Source of the DNA: Cunninghamia lanceolata
Lineage: Eukaryota > Streptophyta > Pinopsida > Cupressales > Cupressaceae
Assembly (NCBI GenBank): GCA_027924645.1
Contig: BSBN01001149.1
Coordinates: 2,232,001 to 2,296,000, forward strand
DNA: 64,000 bases
Direction: 5' to 3'
Position numbers and translations under genes: made by a program. Shown here piece by piece: positions 34,304 through 46,400 of the stretch; within the stretch, counting starts at the first letter, position 1, and each line of letters opens with the position of its first letter. Under the pieces are notes generated by a model, which saw only the letters and a list, made by a program, of their open reading frames with translations, searched no databases and had not been told where the DNA came from.

Positions 34304-35980
34304 AGCGTTGCTACTTGTATTTTGTTTACACAGGGATTTTTAGCATTTAGCCAGAAATTGTAAATTCTTTCTGAGAATTTTGGAGTAGAATATTTTAGTT
34401 TAGAGGAGGTCACCTGTTGTCTGCATTAAGGAATGTGTGGAGTATCTAGCTTGCTTAATGTATCTGTAAAGCATTGTAAGTTTTTTGGTATATTTGATTA
34501 ATAAAGCTAAGAGTCATTCATACATTATAAATCTTGTATGACTATGTTTTGAATATAAGCGAATTTGGAAGTCTGCGTCTATTTTCTGAGTGTCTTCTAG
34601 CTCTTCCTTGCATTTAAAATAATTCATCTTAAAGCTCGCAATCTTGAATGTAATATTCGTGAACATACTCAGGATATTTGCATTTAACGATTTAGTCTGC
34701 TGGTTTAATTGAATCTGTTGTATTTCTTACTATGTGCATAACGGAACATTTAAATCCTGTAGTGAATGATGGTGAATTTAAATTTCTCTAACTTTTCCCA
34801 ACAACTCTGAAATACTTAGCTTAAACATTGAAATCCAAAGGAGATTATCTGACATTTAAAGAATTTTAAGAGCAATAAGTTGATATTTGATAATCTTCAT
34901 AAATATTTAAAAAGCAAAGTATGTTTGAATATAAATCATATAAAGCTTTGAGGTACAGTAACAATCTTATGCAAAATAAATGACTAGAAAGTTGATATTT
35001 GTGTTAGTTTGCATAATAAGAGTCTAGTAAGTCATAAACCCACTTTAAATCACGTAAGGCCCCTTGCATATTACAGCTTCATAATAACCTACTGAACAGT
35101 CCAATAGGTCAAGACCTAACCAATAAGGAAACTTGGGATTAAGTAATCTTAGTTGATTCCTTAATATCTTTCAAGATAGTTAGGTTCATTTATGAATTTT
35201 AACTTTTGTTATGACTATGTAAAAATAATCATCAACAAGTAGTTGTACTTGTCATTTGCTATGTTAATTATCTATTCAATTTCTACTAAGATGTACTTGT
35301 CATTTGCTATGTCAATTGTCTATTCGATTTCTACTAAGATAAAAATCCATGAGTTATTATGAGTTTGATTAATGATTTGAATCTCATAATTTTATAGGTT
35401 ACCTTTTGGCAGTGTGAGTGAACATTGTGTTTGGCGTGCACAGTGCTCTGTTGTTGTTGTCAAGAACCAAAAAAGTAGAGCTCAATGATAATACTATATT
35501 TGAATTTATTTTCTAGTAAGTCATGGTCCAACCTATAGGTGTTCTAATTGGGGGTTTATCACTTGTCAGCTAGGATGTGGTGAAAAATTAGAACATTATC
35601 ATTATCTAGATATTCCAGCTTTGGTTACAGTTGGAGCTTTAAAGTTGATTTGACAAATTTCATGTCTGTGTCCAATTTTTGTTTTGAAGATTATAGGGTT
35701 TCTTTCTATTTATGGATGGTTATGATTCTTCATTCTCAATCATACATAAAATTTAGGATCTCAGTTTGCTTTAATTTAGGATTTTAGTAAATGAGATGGA
35801 AAAGAGTGGTCCTTTATTCAAACTATTGTTATATGATCTTGATTTGGAAATTTGTTGTCTTCCAGATGGGTTTCATGCCTGAAACACATCATGACAACTA
35901 TTCCTTCTTAGTCATGGTTACTTAGATATTCGTTTTACTGAAATAATTTAATAATTGTCTTCCAAATCCCATCAAATAGA
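34304..35980. other. AT-rich non-coding DNA, no gene seen
   Basis: No coding signal. AATAAAGC near 34500 could be a polyadenylation signal for transcripts from the 34296 TATA box. A tandem duplication is listed separately. Confidence 0.45.
35244..35338 (+). repeat. 48-bp tandem duplication
   Basis: TGTACTTGTCATTTGCTATG starts at 35244 and again at 35292; the two units differ at three bases, all transitions. Confidence 0.9.
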
Positions 35981-36085
35981 GCTGGCCTAATTGTGTATAG
36001 AACTCATCCTTTTTGGGTGCAAAAATACTGCCCTGAACATGAATACGATGACACACCTCGATGTTGTAGTTGTCACCGCATGGAG
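35981..36085 (+). pseudogene. DA1-type LIM domain exon fragment
   Basis: DA1 and DA1-related proteins are ubiquitin-binding peptidases that limit organ growth in plants. The exon follows an acceptor-like AAATAG and reads [20 protein letters not shown] then [15 protein letters not shown], ending at ATGGAG/GTGAGG, a good donor. This is the diagnostic second half of the DA1 LIM region (HPFWxQKYCPxHExDxTPRCCSCxRME), with all the Cys and His metal ligands of that segment kept. The preceding LIM exon and the following peptidase exons (with HEMMH) are not recognisable in the 35-39 kb neighbourhood. One exon with both borders, so either a captured fragment or an exon of a gene with very long decayed introns. 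Confidence 0.8.
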
Positions 36086-39000
36086 GTGAGGAAGCATTAT
36101 ATACTCAGTGACACAATTGTCTCTTTTGTTGTTGAAATCTGCATTTATTTAGGGAAACATTTTACAAGATTAACGTGACTGGGACGTAGGGCTCAACTAT
36201 CGACCTGCATATAGTTGAAGTAGCTAACATCCTATTTTGCTAAGCTCTACTCTCTACTGGTCTGTCCATCAATTTTCCACCCTAGCTCATTAATCCATCA
36301 AAATTTATTTGGAAATTGGAAAACATTAGCATTGGTCCAGTTCCTTTTCTTTGTATATCTGAATATCATAAACTATTCTGCCAGTCTTTGGCAGGAACTT
36401 CACTGCTCAATTTGTTTGGACTTATCTGTGCTTGAGTGAAGGAGTAGAGAGTTGTGAAAGTGGGCATCTGGTGAACATTTTGCTTCAAGCCTATGAAGCT
36501 GCATCTGTGGTAAGCCGCTGTATGGACTTCTATTTCATAAATCTTTTCACTGTGAGCAAAATCCATGTATAATACCAGTGCAAATCAAATTTGAGTTTTT
36601 TTAAACATCATGTTGTTTCATCTTCTTACTGCAATCTTTCCATTGCTATTGTAAATTGTACTATTCAAAGTGAGAAATGCTCATATGGTCTCAAGCTCTG
36701 ACTGGTTTTCAGTATTTTGTAAAATATTATGCCTATATGTACATAAAACCTCTCAGGGAGGATATCTTTATTTTGTCAATTTTGGGTTCAAGTTTTCTTT
36801 TTGTTGGAGCTCATAGAGTAGTTTTCTTATAAGTTGGGCTTAATTATTGTGACTCTGTCAATTCATTCTTGTTCAGTTGTTCAAATGGGTTTTCTTGCAA
36901 GTTAGGTGTATATATTTTCTTGTAGTTGTTGAGGAATGAACACACATTTCCCTTTCTTCCAGGTGTTTTTACAGTTTTTATCATTGATTTTTTACATTAG
37001 CCACTGGACACTTATGAAAGAATACATCTCATTCTTTTTATGTTAAAGTAGATGCCATACATGTAGAGCTAGTTTTTGTATGTTTTAATATAGTTTTATT
37101 TGTTGATGTTTGTGGGTCTTAATGGATAGGTTGAAATTTATACCAGGTAAAAGTTTTTTTTTTAAAGTTTTAAATGCCCTTTCGAATAATACAATAGCTA
37201 AAGAAAGGTAAAGGTGAATAAGTTTTCTCTGATATGGCTGGCATTCCTCAAGATTTTTAGTTTTGTTGGCATGATATGAAGATGCCTTGTGCTGTTGAAC
37301 ATTAACGATATATGTTAGGAAAGAACCTCTGCTCTAAATTCACTGAATTCTGAACTTTTCTGACAGACTGTAAGATTGATCCTCTTTTTTATACTAAGCA
37401 TCAGGAAACTGAAGAAATTTTAAGCAAGAAGCCCATGTTTTCCTAAAAGAGCTAGAAACTAGAAGGAATTTCATACTTAACTGATGAAACAATAGATTGA
37501 CTTTCTTCAAGGTCTCATTGTACAGTTTTCTTTAAACAACGAGCTAGCTATTTTCTGCATGTTCAAAGCCCCCATGATAAGGTGGCACATTACTAGGTAA
37601 AAATCTCCCCACCACAGTAAGGCAACCCATAACTCATACTATTGAAAATAATTGGGCTTGAACAATAACTATGGTCTTATGTTAGAGATGGCAACCAAAG
37701 AAGTCCAAATGTACCATTTCACTTTACTTCCCATTGAGACTACAATTTGGACAGCTTAAAGGTCAACATCTAATTTAAATCAAAAGTGGCTTAGAATTGT
37801 ATTTAGGTATGCTTACTAATAAGCATAGGTTTAAGAGATATAAATTAAAATGTTTATGATTTTAATTAGAGTTAACTATGATGGATAGATTGACCATCCA
37901 ACATTCTCCTACCCAATCATATAATGATGCCAACAATAGTATCCATGTCTGCATTCTTTATATGTTGAATGAAAGACATGTATTAGCTTAAACACTTAAA
38001 TTTCATTATCATATGTAATGTCCCAAATGTGCATCTAAACTATTATAAATGCTCGACATACTGTCTTTCATCTATAGGCATCAAAATCTCTTTTTATATT
38101 CTTTTCAGGTCATGGTAGTTTGATTGTGTGGCAAATTTTTATTCTCTCTCCCCTTCTACACTAGAAACATACAAGATTTTGTTTCAAGAAAGGCCAATAT
38201 TCTTAGCTATAATAAACTGTTATGGTAGCTAGTGGAAACTACTTGAAAAGCATCCAAAAACCATTATTCTCTTTTTGGCACTAACCCTTAGAAGAAGAAG
38301 TAAAATGCTCAATTTATGCAATTAAATTCCACTACAAGGTTTTTAAGCTCAAGAATTTGCAATATAAACTAGTAAGTTTTACTTGTCTATTATCAGTTAA
38401 ACACTTTATAGAGGACCATGTGTGAGCATACACTATTTGCAGGTCTTTTATAGTAGCTAATTCGTTATCAGTTAAACACTTGTTACAGGACTATGTATGA
38501 ACAAACACTATTTGTAAATCTTTTATAAGGCAAAATTAGATACAATTTGAAATTGGATTGTTCTCTTGTGATGTGAATTTATGGAACCATGTTGTTCTTA
38601 TTGCTATTGAAGTTTGTGAAGAAAATTACAATACTTGTAATTTTGACTTTAAATATGTATGGCATCCAAGTCTTATAGGAATTTATGTAAAAATTCCTTT
38701 AGAATGATTGTTAACAAAAATCCCATAAAATTCATGATGAAAGTTGGAATTGAACAAATGGACATTGCTTTATCTACTCCAACAAACTTGTCCTTATCAT
38801 CCATGGTCCATGAACATTCTTGGGCAATAATTTTTTTGTTTGGTAATGCATATGGACTATTATTTTCTTTGTTGTAATGCATATGAACTATGGTTTGTTT
38901 TGTCTTACATCATGCATATGGACTTAACTTGCCAGATGCTATTTTTTTTTTCTGTGGGGATATATTATGTATGCTTACAGCATAGATATAGAACAAAAGG

Positions 39001-39970
39001 CCCTAAGTCCATAGGTGGATGTGCATGGCCAATTGGAACTTTGGGACTTAAGCACATTTTGGGAGTTCAAGCTCACTCTAATTTACTTGTAAAACACTTT
39101 CTAGCTTGGTAGCTCATTTCATTGTGATACCATAAGAAAATGCCTTTTTGTATACAATGTCTTTCTTCCTCATAAGCAAGGACCTGAAGTATTAAGAATT
39201 GCATGTATTCAGGTGTTCTTAAGTACAGCTTTGAACATTTGTCCCTAGTTAAGCATATGAACGAGTGCATTCATTCTATTTAAAATGCATTGCTGCTTTT
39301 TTAAAAATTCTACTAGTGGCTTCTATATCAAATAAGAATTTGTGCATATGACAAAGCCATATAAATTGAAGAAACCAGGCAGGTAAACTGGAAGTATCCA
39401 AGATTATGTTGCACATTTTTTCATCCTGTTTCACTAGTTAGTTTTCTATGCCTTTTGCTTTGTGCATTGCATATCTTTTAACTTTTCAGTTATATGAGCA
39501 TCATTCTTCACAATCCTCTATTTGATGATTTCCAAATGAAATTGGATATATGAATTCATTACTTGCACTACCTGTTCACATGTCATCAGGTTTTGCCTTT
39601 TCATAAAATTATTGCTTAAATGGATTTTCTAGACTAACTTACTTCACTATTCCATTTTTCCTCCCTTCACTCAACTTTTGTTCTCTGACAATAAATTACA
39701 ACAACATTTAAAACTTAAAGGTAGGACCCTGACACAATGCGTCTCTTGTTTAAATAGTGATTTTTAATATGACGTATAAATAAGTATCAATTTCATATTA
39801 AGGAGTGTCTATGAACATGCTCACACGGTAATAATGCATATTAAATATCACGCTGTCATGAATCCAATTTATATAATATTATGCCACTTTCAAACTTATT
39901 ATTGCATTTGGAACACTCTAATCAAAGCGGGCGGGCTGGTATCAATTTTCACCATTACACTGGAATAATG
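36086..39970. other. T-rich intron-like DNA, no gene seen
   Basis: Many short T-runs and no long coding frame. A reading CICGKPLYGLLFHKSF near 36500 faintly resembles a LIM segment but is too weak to call. GCATATGGACT-type words recur three times near 38846-38925. The 38.4 kb duplication is listed separately. Confidence 0.45.
38392..38530 (+). repeat. ~74-bp tandem duplication
   Basis: TATCAGTTAAACACTT begins at about 38392 and 38466; both are followed by ACTATTTG and TCTTTTATA at matching offsets. Moderately diverged. Confidence 0.8.
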
Positions 39971-40059
39971 AATAGATCAAACAAAAATCAGGACTCGTTC
40001 GTTGGGGAATCATTACACATCCCAAACACAAAACAAGTGTGTTGCATATATTCCCTGTA

Positions 40060-41000
40060 ATTTTGAATTATTTTTGGCCATGGAGGGGAGGGTTTTGCAG
40101 AGGAAAGAAGCAAAACATCAAAAAGAAAAAATGGCAGATGCGGCAGCGGCCCAGACAAATCGCCATCCTCAGCCCCCTTTTTCATCGGCGTCACGACGAC
40201 CAGAACCTCCCTCCAAAACGTCAGTCTATAATTCTCTTTAAAACAGTAAATTTTGTCCAGAAGCTCATTGCAACGTATTCTGTTAAGAATATTTTCAGAT
40301 ATTAACTGTGTTGAATTGGTTTTGTTTTTGTAGCGCTTCAAAGAGTGTGAATTGGATTTGTTTCTGTAGCGCTTTATAGAGTGAAGCAAAGCTAAAGCAG
40401 GAGAAGAAAGAGAGGCTGTGCAAAGAAGAGGAGGAGGAGGAGCAGGAAAATCCTGTTCCATCTCCTTAAACAACGTCATGGAACACTAATAACTATTTGA
40501 CATTTTTCACCGTATAGATCTCTTCGCAGGAGGGTGGAGTTGAAGAGCTGAAAGATTCCAAGATTCCGTGTAATTTTATAAGATTCCAATTTTTAAAACA
40601 AGATTTATATGCATGAGATTATTAAGATAGAGGATCATAATCAAATGCTCCAATAAATACACCACTAAACCCCACACCATCTAAAGATGCTTTTATTATT
40701 TTAAACCAAAATGCAAATATTCTAGGTGCCAGTAATTTATAAATACCAAGAATAAGAAATATATTTAATAGGAAATGAAATGCTTGCATTTTAACTGCCA
40801 CTAGTTTATAAAAAATAAAAACCAAAAACCAAAAACTGTGCAGATCTCCTTGACAGTTGAAGTGTCAAAGAAAAAGTATCAAGAGTTAATTAAAAAAAGG
40901 CAAAACCAGTGGATCTACTTTAAACCAGATCTTGAGGAGAAGAAAGAGAAAGACTCTCAAGAGCAAAGAAAATTTTTAAAAATTGAAATTTATATACTAT
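40060..41000 (+). pseudogene. Lys/Glu-rich repeat protein gene, copy 1 (donor lost)
   Basis: Exon 1 opens at ATG 40080 (MEGRVLQRKEAKHQKEKMAD) and carries HPQPPFSSASRRPEPPSKTS, which is shared with copies 2 and 3. Compared with copy 3, the donor (CCAGGTAAGATTG) is missing, so the frame runs to TAA at 40239-40241. The intron end is duplicated: TTTTGTAGCGCTT and TTTCTGTAGCGCTT lie about 37 bp apart (near 40330 and 40367). Then follows a Glu/Lys-rich exon (about 40384-40465). A further possible exon at 40843-40985 reads VSKKKYQELIKKRQNQW and LEEKKEKDSQEQRKFLK after an acceptor-like GTGCAG. Function unknown; the protein would be a charged coiled coil. Confidence 0.5.
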
Positions 41001-41962
41001 TTAATTAAAGGCATATATATATACTATATATACTATAATGCCCTGCGTGCAGACAAGATAAATATAGTTTAGAAAGATATCTTAGACTCTATCTATATCT
41101 GTATTTTAGTCCAGTTTAAAGGACCCATTTTTGTATAATATAATGAATTAAAAAAAACAAAAATCAAAAAAACATTGAAAAATCTCTCAAAATACTTAGA
41201 TATATTTTTTTAAATATAAATCTACTAGTAATAACAGTTAAAACTCAAATATTTAACAGTCCGTGGAGAGTATTGATATGATTATGAATAGGGAGGTTCC
41301 CCTTTATATATGAAAATTTGATGTATCTATATTGACCGGATATTTCAATATTTAAAGCTTAGTTGCAGGGATTGCGATTTAATTGCGATAAATCACGGAT
41401 CGCCGGGAAAAGCCAAATTTTCAGAAAAAAAGACTGCTACTTTATCATTAACTCGCAGTCAATTTTGATCTTTTGTCAAAACAAAAATTTAGGGTTTTTA
41501 GATTTTTCCTGATATCTGCAACAATTTTTTCTGAAATTTTTGCTAATCCTACCCCGTTTTTTTCTAATCCTAAATCTAACCCAATTTTGTTCCAATTAAT
41601 TGTTATTTTTTTCATCTTTTGATTTGCCATTTTACTCCCAAAAAGATTTTTGGGACTATGATTTAAAGTAGACATTTGTTCATTTTTTCGACAGGATGGT
41701 GAAGAAATGAAGGTATTTAGTTTTTTTTTGAGGTTTTGTGTGAGGTCAATTCTCTTAATGGATATGAATGCTTCTGGATTTAACTGTGTTGTTTATTTTT
41801 ACTCAACCTTTGAGAGCAAGAGAGGAGAAAATACAGACCTTGCAAAAGGCAAGCGCTTGTATTTTGTTTTCTTGTGATTTGTTTGTGCACCTGCAGATTT
41901 CTCCTCTGAATCATCTAGAGCAGTGGAGGACTATGAATACTTAGGACGAGTCTTTGGGATGA

Positions 41963-42050
41963 CTATTCTTAAATATCATCCACTTTAACAATCAAAGGTC
42001 AATTTTGACCAATAAAAATAGGACAAATATTTACCACTTTTAAGGCACAG
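41963..42050 (+). mobile_element. MITE, left-half remnant
   Basis: CTTAAATATCATCCACTT followed by AATCAAAGGTCAATTTTGACC and ATAAAAATAGGAC, matching the left half of the 44709-44852 copy; the right half is absent. Confidence 0.6.
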
Positions 42051-42609
42051 AACTCTTAACTCCAACTGGCTATTTAGGGTTACCTGCCTCTATTCTCTCT
42101 TGAGAAGATATTTACACTCTATCTCCCTGTCATTTTACTCCATTTTCACTTATCTGATGACAATGTGACGGATCTATCATTAAACATAAACTAGTGAAGA
42201 TTTTGAACTGGTTATGTCCTGCAAATTTGAACTTTTAACAGTTAACTCTATGCTTCAATAGAGTGTAAAACATTTATCCTTGCTCAAAGTGATGTTGAAA
42301 GTCATTCTATACGATTGGATTTCTACAAATATAATCATTTCAAAAGAATTTGACCAACAAATTTTAGCTCTTTCCGATCGACGACGTTTCAAACTTATAT
42401 TGTACCAGATCCAAATTTGCAAGTTTTGGATTTTCGTACATACATTCTTACCATCAATTAATTCATCACCACATACATTCCTACCATCAATTTATTCATC
42501 ACCAGTTCTCTTATTTTCTTATCTGGAGTACCAAACAAAGCAGCACGACCAATAATGTTTCGCTTATGAGGAAACATCAACTGGCTGAATGGCATCATTT
42601 TGTGGTTAC

Positions 42610-42985
42610 AAAGCGCTACAAAATACAACAACAATTCTTCTTCTTTGAAGAGCTACAAAAACAAAACCAAGTCAACACAGTTAAAATCTGAAAATATTCT
42701 TAAAAAAATATGTTGCAACGAGTTTAAGGACATAGTTTACTGTTTTGAAAAGAATTTTACGGGGAAGCATACACTGACTTTTTGCTGGGAGATTCTGGTC
42801 GTCGTGACGCCGATGAAGAAGGCAGCTGAGGATGGCTATTTGGCTGTGTAGCCACCAAATCTGCCATTTTTTCTTTTGGATGTTTTGCTTCTTCTCTCTG
42901 CAAAACCTGCCCCTCCACGGCCAAAAAGAAATCAAAATTACTGGCGAATGAAATGAAAACAAATTGTTAACCGGGAATATGCGGT
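42610..42985 (-). pseudogene. Lys/Glu-rich repeat protein gene, copy 2 (exon 1 region only)
   Basis: Inverted relative to copy 1 and matching it over about 330 bp. On the minus strand the start codon site is GTG instead of ATG (about 42922), followed by EEAKHPKEKMADLVATQPNS and SSSASRRPESPSKKS. A weak donor (CCCC/GTAAAA, about 42757) and the acceptor TTTTTGTAG (about 42655) remain, but no Lys/Glu repeat exon follows before 42600. Confidence 0.55.
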
Positions 42986-43036
42986 TAGTGTTATTGGCTG
43001 TTTGACCATTGAAGTGGATGATATTTAAGTAGAGTG
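42985..43036 (+). mobile_element. MITE remnant inserted beside gene copy 2
   Basis: A 52-bp piece with GGCTGTTTGACCATTGAAG and TGGATGATATTTAAGTAG, the right end of the MITE. It is flanked by ATGCGG (42979-42984 and 43037-43042); copy 3 has a single uninterrupted ATGCGG at the matching site, so this is an insertion with a target duplication. Confidence 0.65.
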
Positions 43037-43275
43037 ATGCGGCTACTTGTTTTGTTTTTGGGATGTCTAATGATTCAAGTAACGGAATCAACTTGTGTAG
43101 AAGTTTTAAAGTTCTTTTCACAGGAAGCCGAACAGACGGAAGAGGAGAAGTTACTCTTAAAAAAGTAGTTCATTTTCTATCCTTTAGTTCATTCATAATT
43201 TTATTTCCTTCAAAAAAAAAAGGGCCAATATTTTCTGGTATTAGAAAAATTCAAGAAAATTTTGGTTCACAGATG

Positions 43276-43412
43276 GCTATTCTTAAACATCAATCAAAAT
43301 TAAATTTTGTCCTATAAAAATAGGACAATTATTTACCATTTTTTTTTGTAAAAATAAGATGTAAAATTACTATTGACTGATTGATCATTGAAACTTGTGA
43401 TATTTAAGTAGA
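43276..43412 (+). mobile_element. MITE copy, ~137 bp
   Basis: Starts CTATTCTTAAACATCAATC, ends CATTGAAACTTGTGATATTTAAGTAG; same order of internal words (ATAAAAATAGGAC, TTTACCATTTTT) as the 44709 copy. Terminal repeats are diverged. Confidence 0.65.
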
Positions 43413-43518
43413 ACAAGAAAGAGTATCTTAAAAAACTCTTACCAAAAAAGTAAACAGGATTCTACACATATGAAACAATTAGCAAATATTGCTGTTAATA
43501 AAAAATGCAGTGCATTAC

Positions 43519-44523
43519 CTCCTCCTCCTCGTCCCCTTCTTTGCGGAACCTCTCTTGTTTCTCTTTCTTCTCCTCCTCTGTTTTGGGAAGGCTCTCTATT
43601 ATTTCTTTTGGGAACCTCTCTTGCTTTTCTTTCTTCTCCTCCTCAGTTTTGAGAAGCCACTCTTCTATTTCTTTGTGGAACCTCTCTTGCATCTCTTTCT
43701 TCTCCTCCTCTGTTTTAGTAAGCCTCTCTTCTTTTTCATTGCAGAACCTCTCTTGCATCTCTTTCTTCTCCTCTATTTTAAGATGCCTCTCTTCTATTTC
43801 CTTGCAGAACCCCTCTTGTTTCTCTTTCTTCTTCTTCTCCTCCTCTCTTTTGGAAAGCCCCTCTCTCTTTTCTTTATAGAGCTTCTCTTCCTTCTTCTCC
43901 TCTCTTTTGGGAAGCCCCTCTCTCTTTTCTTTGCCGAGCTTCTCTTCCTTCTTCTCCTCTCTTTTGGAAAGCCCCTCTCCCTTTTCTTTATAGAGCTTCT
44001 CTTCCTTCTTTTCCTCTCTTTTGGGAAGCCCCTCTCTCTTTTCTTTGCCAAGCTTTTCTTCCTTCTTCTCCTCTCTCTTTTCTTTGCCGAGCTTCTCTTC
44101 CTTCTTCTCCTCTCTTTTGGAAAGCCTCTCTCCCTTTCCTTTGTGGAGTTTCTCTTCCTTCTTTTTCAAAGAAAGGGGTCTCTCTTTCTCCTTCCTCCCT
44201 TTTTCTTTGTGGAGCCCCTCGTTATTATTCTGCATTAGTTTTTCTTTCCTCTTTAAAGATCTTTAAAAAAACCAATTCAACACTGTTAAAATCTGAAAAA
44301 TATTTCTAACACAAAATGTTGCAATGAGCTTATAGACAAAATTTACTGTTTTAAAACAATCTTACCTGGAACCATGGACTGAATTTTTGCTAGGGGCCCC
44401 TGGTTGCCTTGACGCCGATGAAGAAGGGCGCTGATGGTGTCTATTTGGCTGGATCGCCACCGAAGATGCAATTTCTGCATTTTCATGTTTTGCTTCTTTC
44501 CTCTTCACAACCATCAAATCCAT
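43519..44523 (-). CDS. Lys/Glu-rich tandem-repeat protein, copy 3 (spliced, 3' end not found)
   Basis: Two exons on the minus strand. Exon 1, 44523-44366, starts MDLMVVKRKEAKHENAE, holds SSSASRQPGAPSKNS, and ends at TTCCAG/GTAAGATTG, a near-perfect donor. Exon 2, 44260-43519, follows an acceptor TTTTTTAAAG. The joined frame is open and gives 300 codons exactly (158 plus 742 nt), ending at GGAG/GTAATG; read through, it stops at 43495. Exon 2 encodes a two-part repeat: first about seven 19-residue units (EEKKEEKLxKEKxEGLxKR), then about six 22-residue units (TEEEKKEKQERFxKEIEExL). The composition predicts a long charged helix or coiled coil. I do not recognise the gene. Copies 1 and 2 are damaged relatives. 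The open frame on the opposite strand is a shadow of the repeats. Confidence 0.5.
43560..44160 (-). repeat. Coding tandem repeat, 57-bp and 66-bp units
   Basis: The 57-bp step is clear from CTCTCTCTTTTCTTT starts at 43861, 43918, 43975 and 44032 on the plus strand. Left of that (43560-43850) units are about 66 bp. Both lengths are multiples of three, so expansion keeps the frame. Confidence 0.8.
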
Positions 44524-44708
44524 GGCCAAAAAGAAATCAAAATTACAGTCGATTGAAATGATAACAAACTGTTAACGGGGAATATGCGGCTTCTTGTTTT
44601 GTATTTGGAAAAGTCTCAGCTTTTAAGAAAATTCGAGTTTCAGAATAAGGATGAACAACATAACTGTGAAAATTGCAGGCACCATCTATAGAGCATACTG
44701 GATGGGGT

Positions 44709-44852
44709 TATTTTTAAATATCATCCATTTCCACAGTCAAAGGTTAATTTTAACCAATAAAAATAGGATAAATAATTACCACTTTTTATTGTGAATGAGG
44801 TGTTAAATAGATATTGACTGTTTGATCATTGAAATGGATGATATTTAAATAG
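44709..44852 (+). mobile_element. MITE copy, ~144 bp, best preserved
   Basis: Terminal inverted repeats TTTAAATATCATCCATTTC (44713-44731) and GAAATGGATGATATTTAAA (44831-44849) pair perfectly over 19 bp. No coding capacity, so it needs a transposase from elsewhere. Confidence 0.8.
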
Positions 44853-46255
44853 AGTCCGCACTGCAAATCACATCGTTCAGCTATGCTTATTTACGCCTTG
44901 CTGACAGACTAGGACTGAATAATTGGCCTCAAAATCCAGACAGTTGTCACTGCAGGACTTAAATTTGACAGTCAACCTTGCTTGTCAAACAATTCTTTTA
45001 TGACAGTTATCTATTCAATGTTGCCCTTCAAATACTATGACATGCTTTAGTATAAATAAATCATATAAAAATCATATATATATAATAAATTTTGTCAGTT
45101 TGTCCAAAGTCTCTCCTTTCATATGATAGTCTTTTTTTAAGTTTCAATTGTATTTTACAACAAAAATGCCTAAATACAGCTATTCAACTGTGGGACTCGT
45201 CAGCAAAATTTATTGCCGTTGACAACTGAGACGAACTTTCCGAATTGCGGTGCTTTCTGGGGCAAAATTTAGTGCTGTTGTATTTTCTTATTGACTATTT
45301 TTAGTTAAATAGCACTCTTTCGGTTTAGGTGAGAATTATAAACTAGTAAAAGCAAAAGGTCTTAGATATTTATTGTTTTTTTTTTTTTTTTGTTAAGCAT
45401 GCCATATTTATATTTTTCAGAGTTATTATATTATTGCTTAGCAAATAGAGTTATAAATATTTGTGTCTGCTAACTATTTGATAGCACTTTTAAGTGTTGG
45501 ATTTTCAAATGTGATAATTTTAAAAATATTGGATGAGCAACTTTGAAGGTATTAAATAAATTACTAATACTGATGAGTATTTTCAAATATACTCAACAAC
45601 GTCACAATTAATATGAACCATAAAAACTTGGCTAAATTTATAATTATCTTTTTAGATCAATTTATGCAAACAAAACATAATTCTATTATTTTTCCATACG
45701 TGTCGCTAAGCTTTGTCAAAGAGTTCAATATCCTATTGAAGTTATAGGAGGTCATCCATCTTTTGTTTTAATAAAAAAATTGTATTTTCAATGTGGTGGA
45801 AAAAATAAGAATCCTTATGAAAATGTTACCTAGAATAATTTTAACTTCCATTAATGTTCTTAACAAAGATCTTGTAAATGGGTGATATATTTGTTGTTAG
45901 GTTGTACCCATGCTAAAGCCTATATTTCATCAAGTGTTCTTTTTAGGTTGGAAGTTGGTACTTCTTTTTAGTGTTGAATATGTTGGGGAGATGGTGCTAC
46001 TTTGTTTGGATTTAAATATCATATTGAAATTATGTTAATTTTTTAATGGTAAGAATGAAATTGAAATATTTTGTGTGGGTTCACTCCGTGACTTTAAATT
46101 TGGGTTCTAATTAGAAAGAAAAATTGGATACATTCATCACTTCTAACATTTCTAATAATATTGGTTCTCATTGCATATGTTGCAAACAATTAATAATAAG
46201 TATATGTAAAGCCTCACAAATAAATGTAAAAGCCATTAAACGAACTCAAAAGTAA

Positions 46256-46400
46256 ATGAAGTAAATAATTCACTTAAATACAACATTGCAATGTCCAAAA
46301 TAAAAAGATGTAAATAATCTGCTTAGATACAACATTTCAAAGATAAAAAGGTGTAATTAATCCACTTAATTACAATATCACCATGAAAGATAAATCTTAT
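46256..46400 (+). repeat. ~50-bp tandem repeat, three diverged units
   Basis: GTAAATAATTCACTTAAATA near 46260, GTAAATAATCTGCTTAGATA near 46310 and GTAATTAATCCACTTAATTA near 46353, each followed by CAACATT or CAATATC and an AAAGATAAA-like end. Confidence 0.7.

Noticed and set aside
36470..36590. Possible second LIM exon (CICGKPLYGLLFHKSFHCEQNPC)
   Set aside because: Only CxCGKP and FHKS fit; no splice borders, and the order relative to the DA1 exon is wrong for a first LIM domain.
41963..43036. A 1.07-kb MITE-ended element carrying gene copy 2
   Set aside because: The ends match the MITE termini, but the right piece has its own ATGCGG target duplication and copy 3 shows the same junction without it, so left and right pieces are separate insertions.
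43489..44238. 249-codon hydrophobic open frame on the plus strand (many LLLL and FFL runs)
   Set aside because: It is the complement of the Lys/Glu repeat exon; GAA/GAG/AAG codons read backwards give Leu/Phe/Ser. The minus strand has the splice signals and the repeat in frame.
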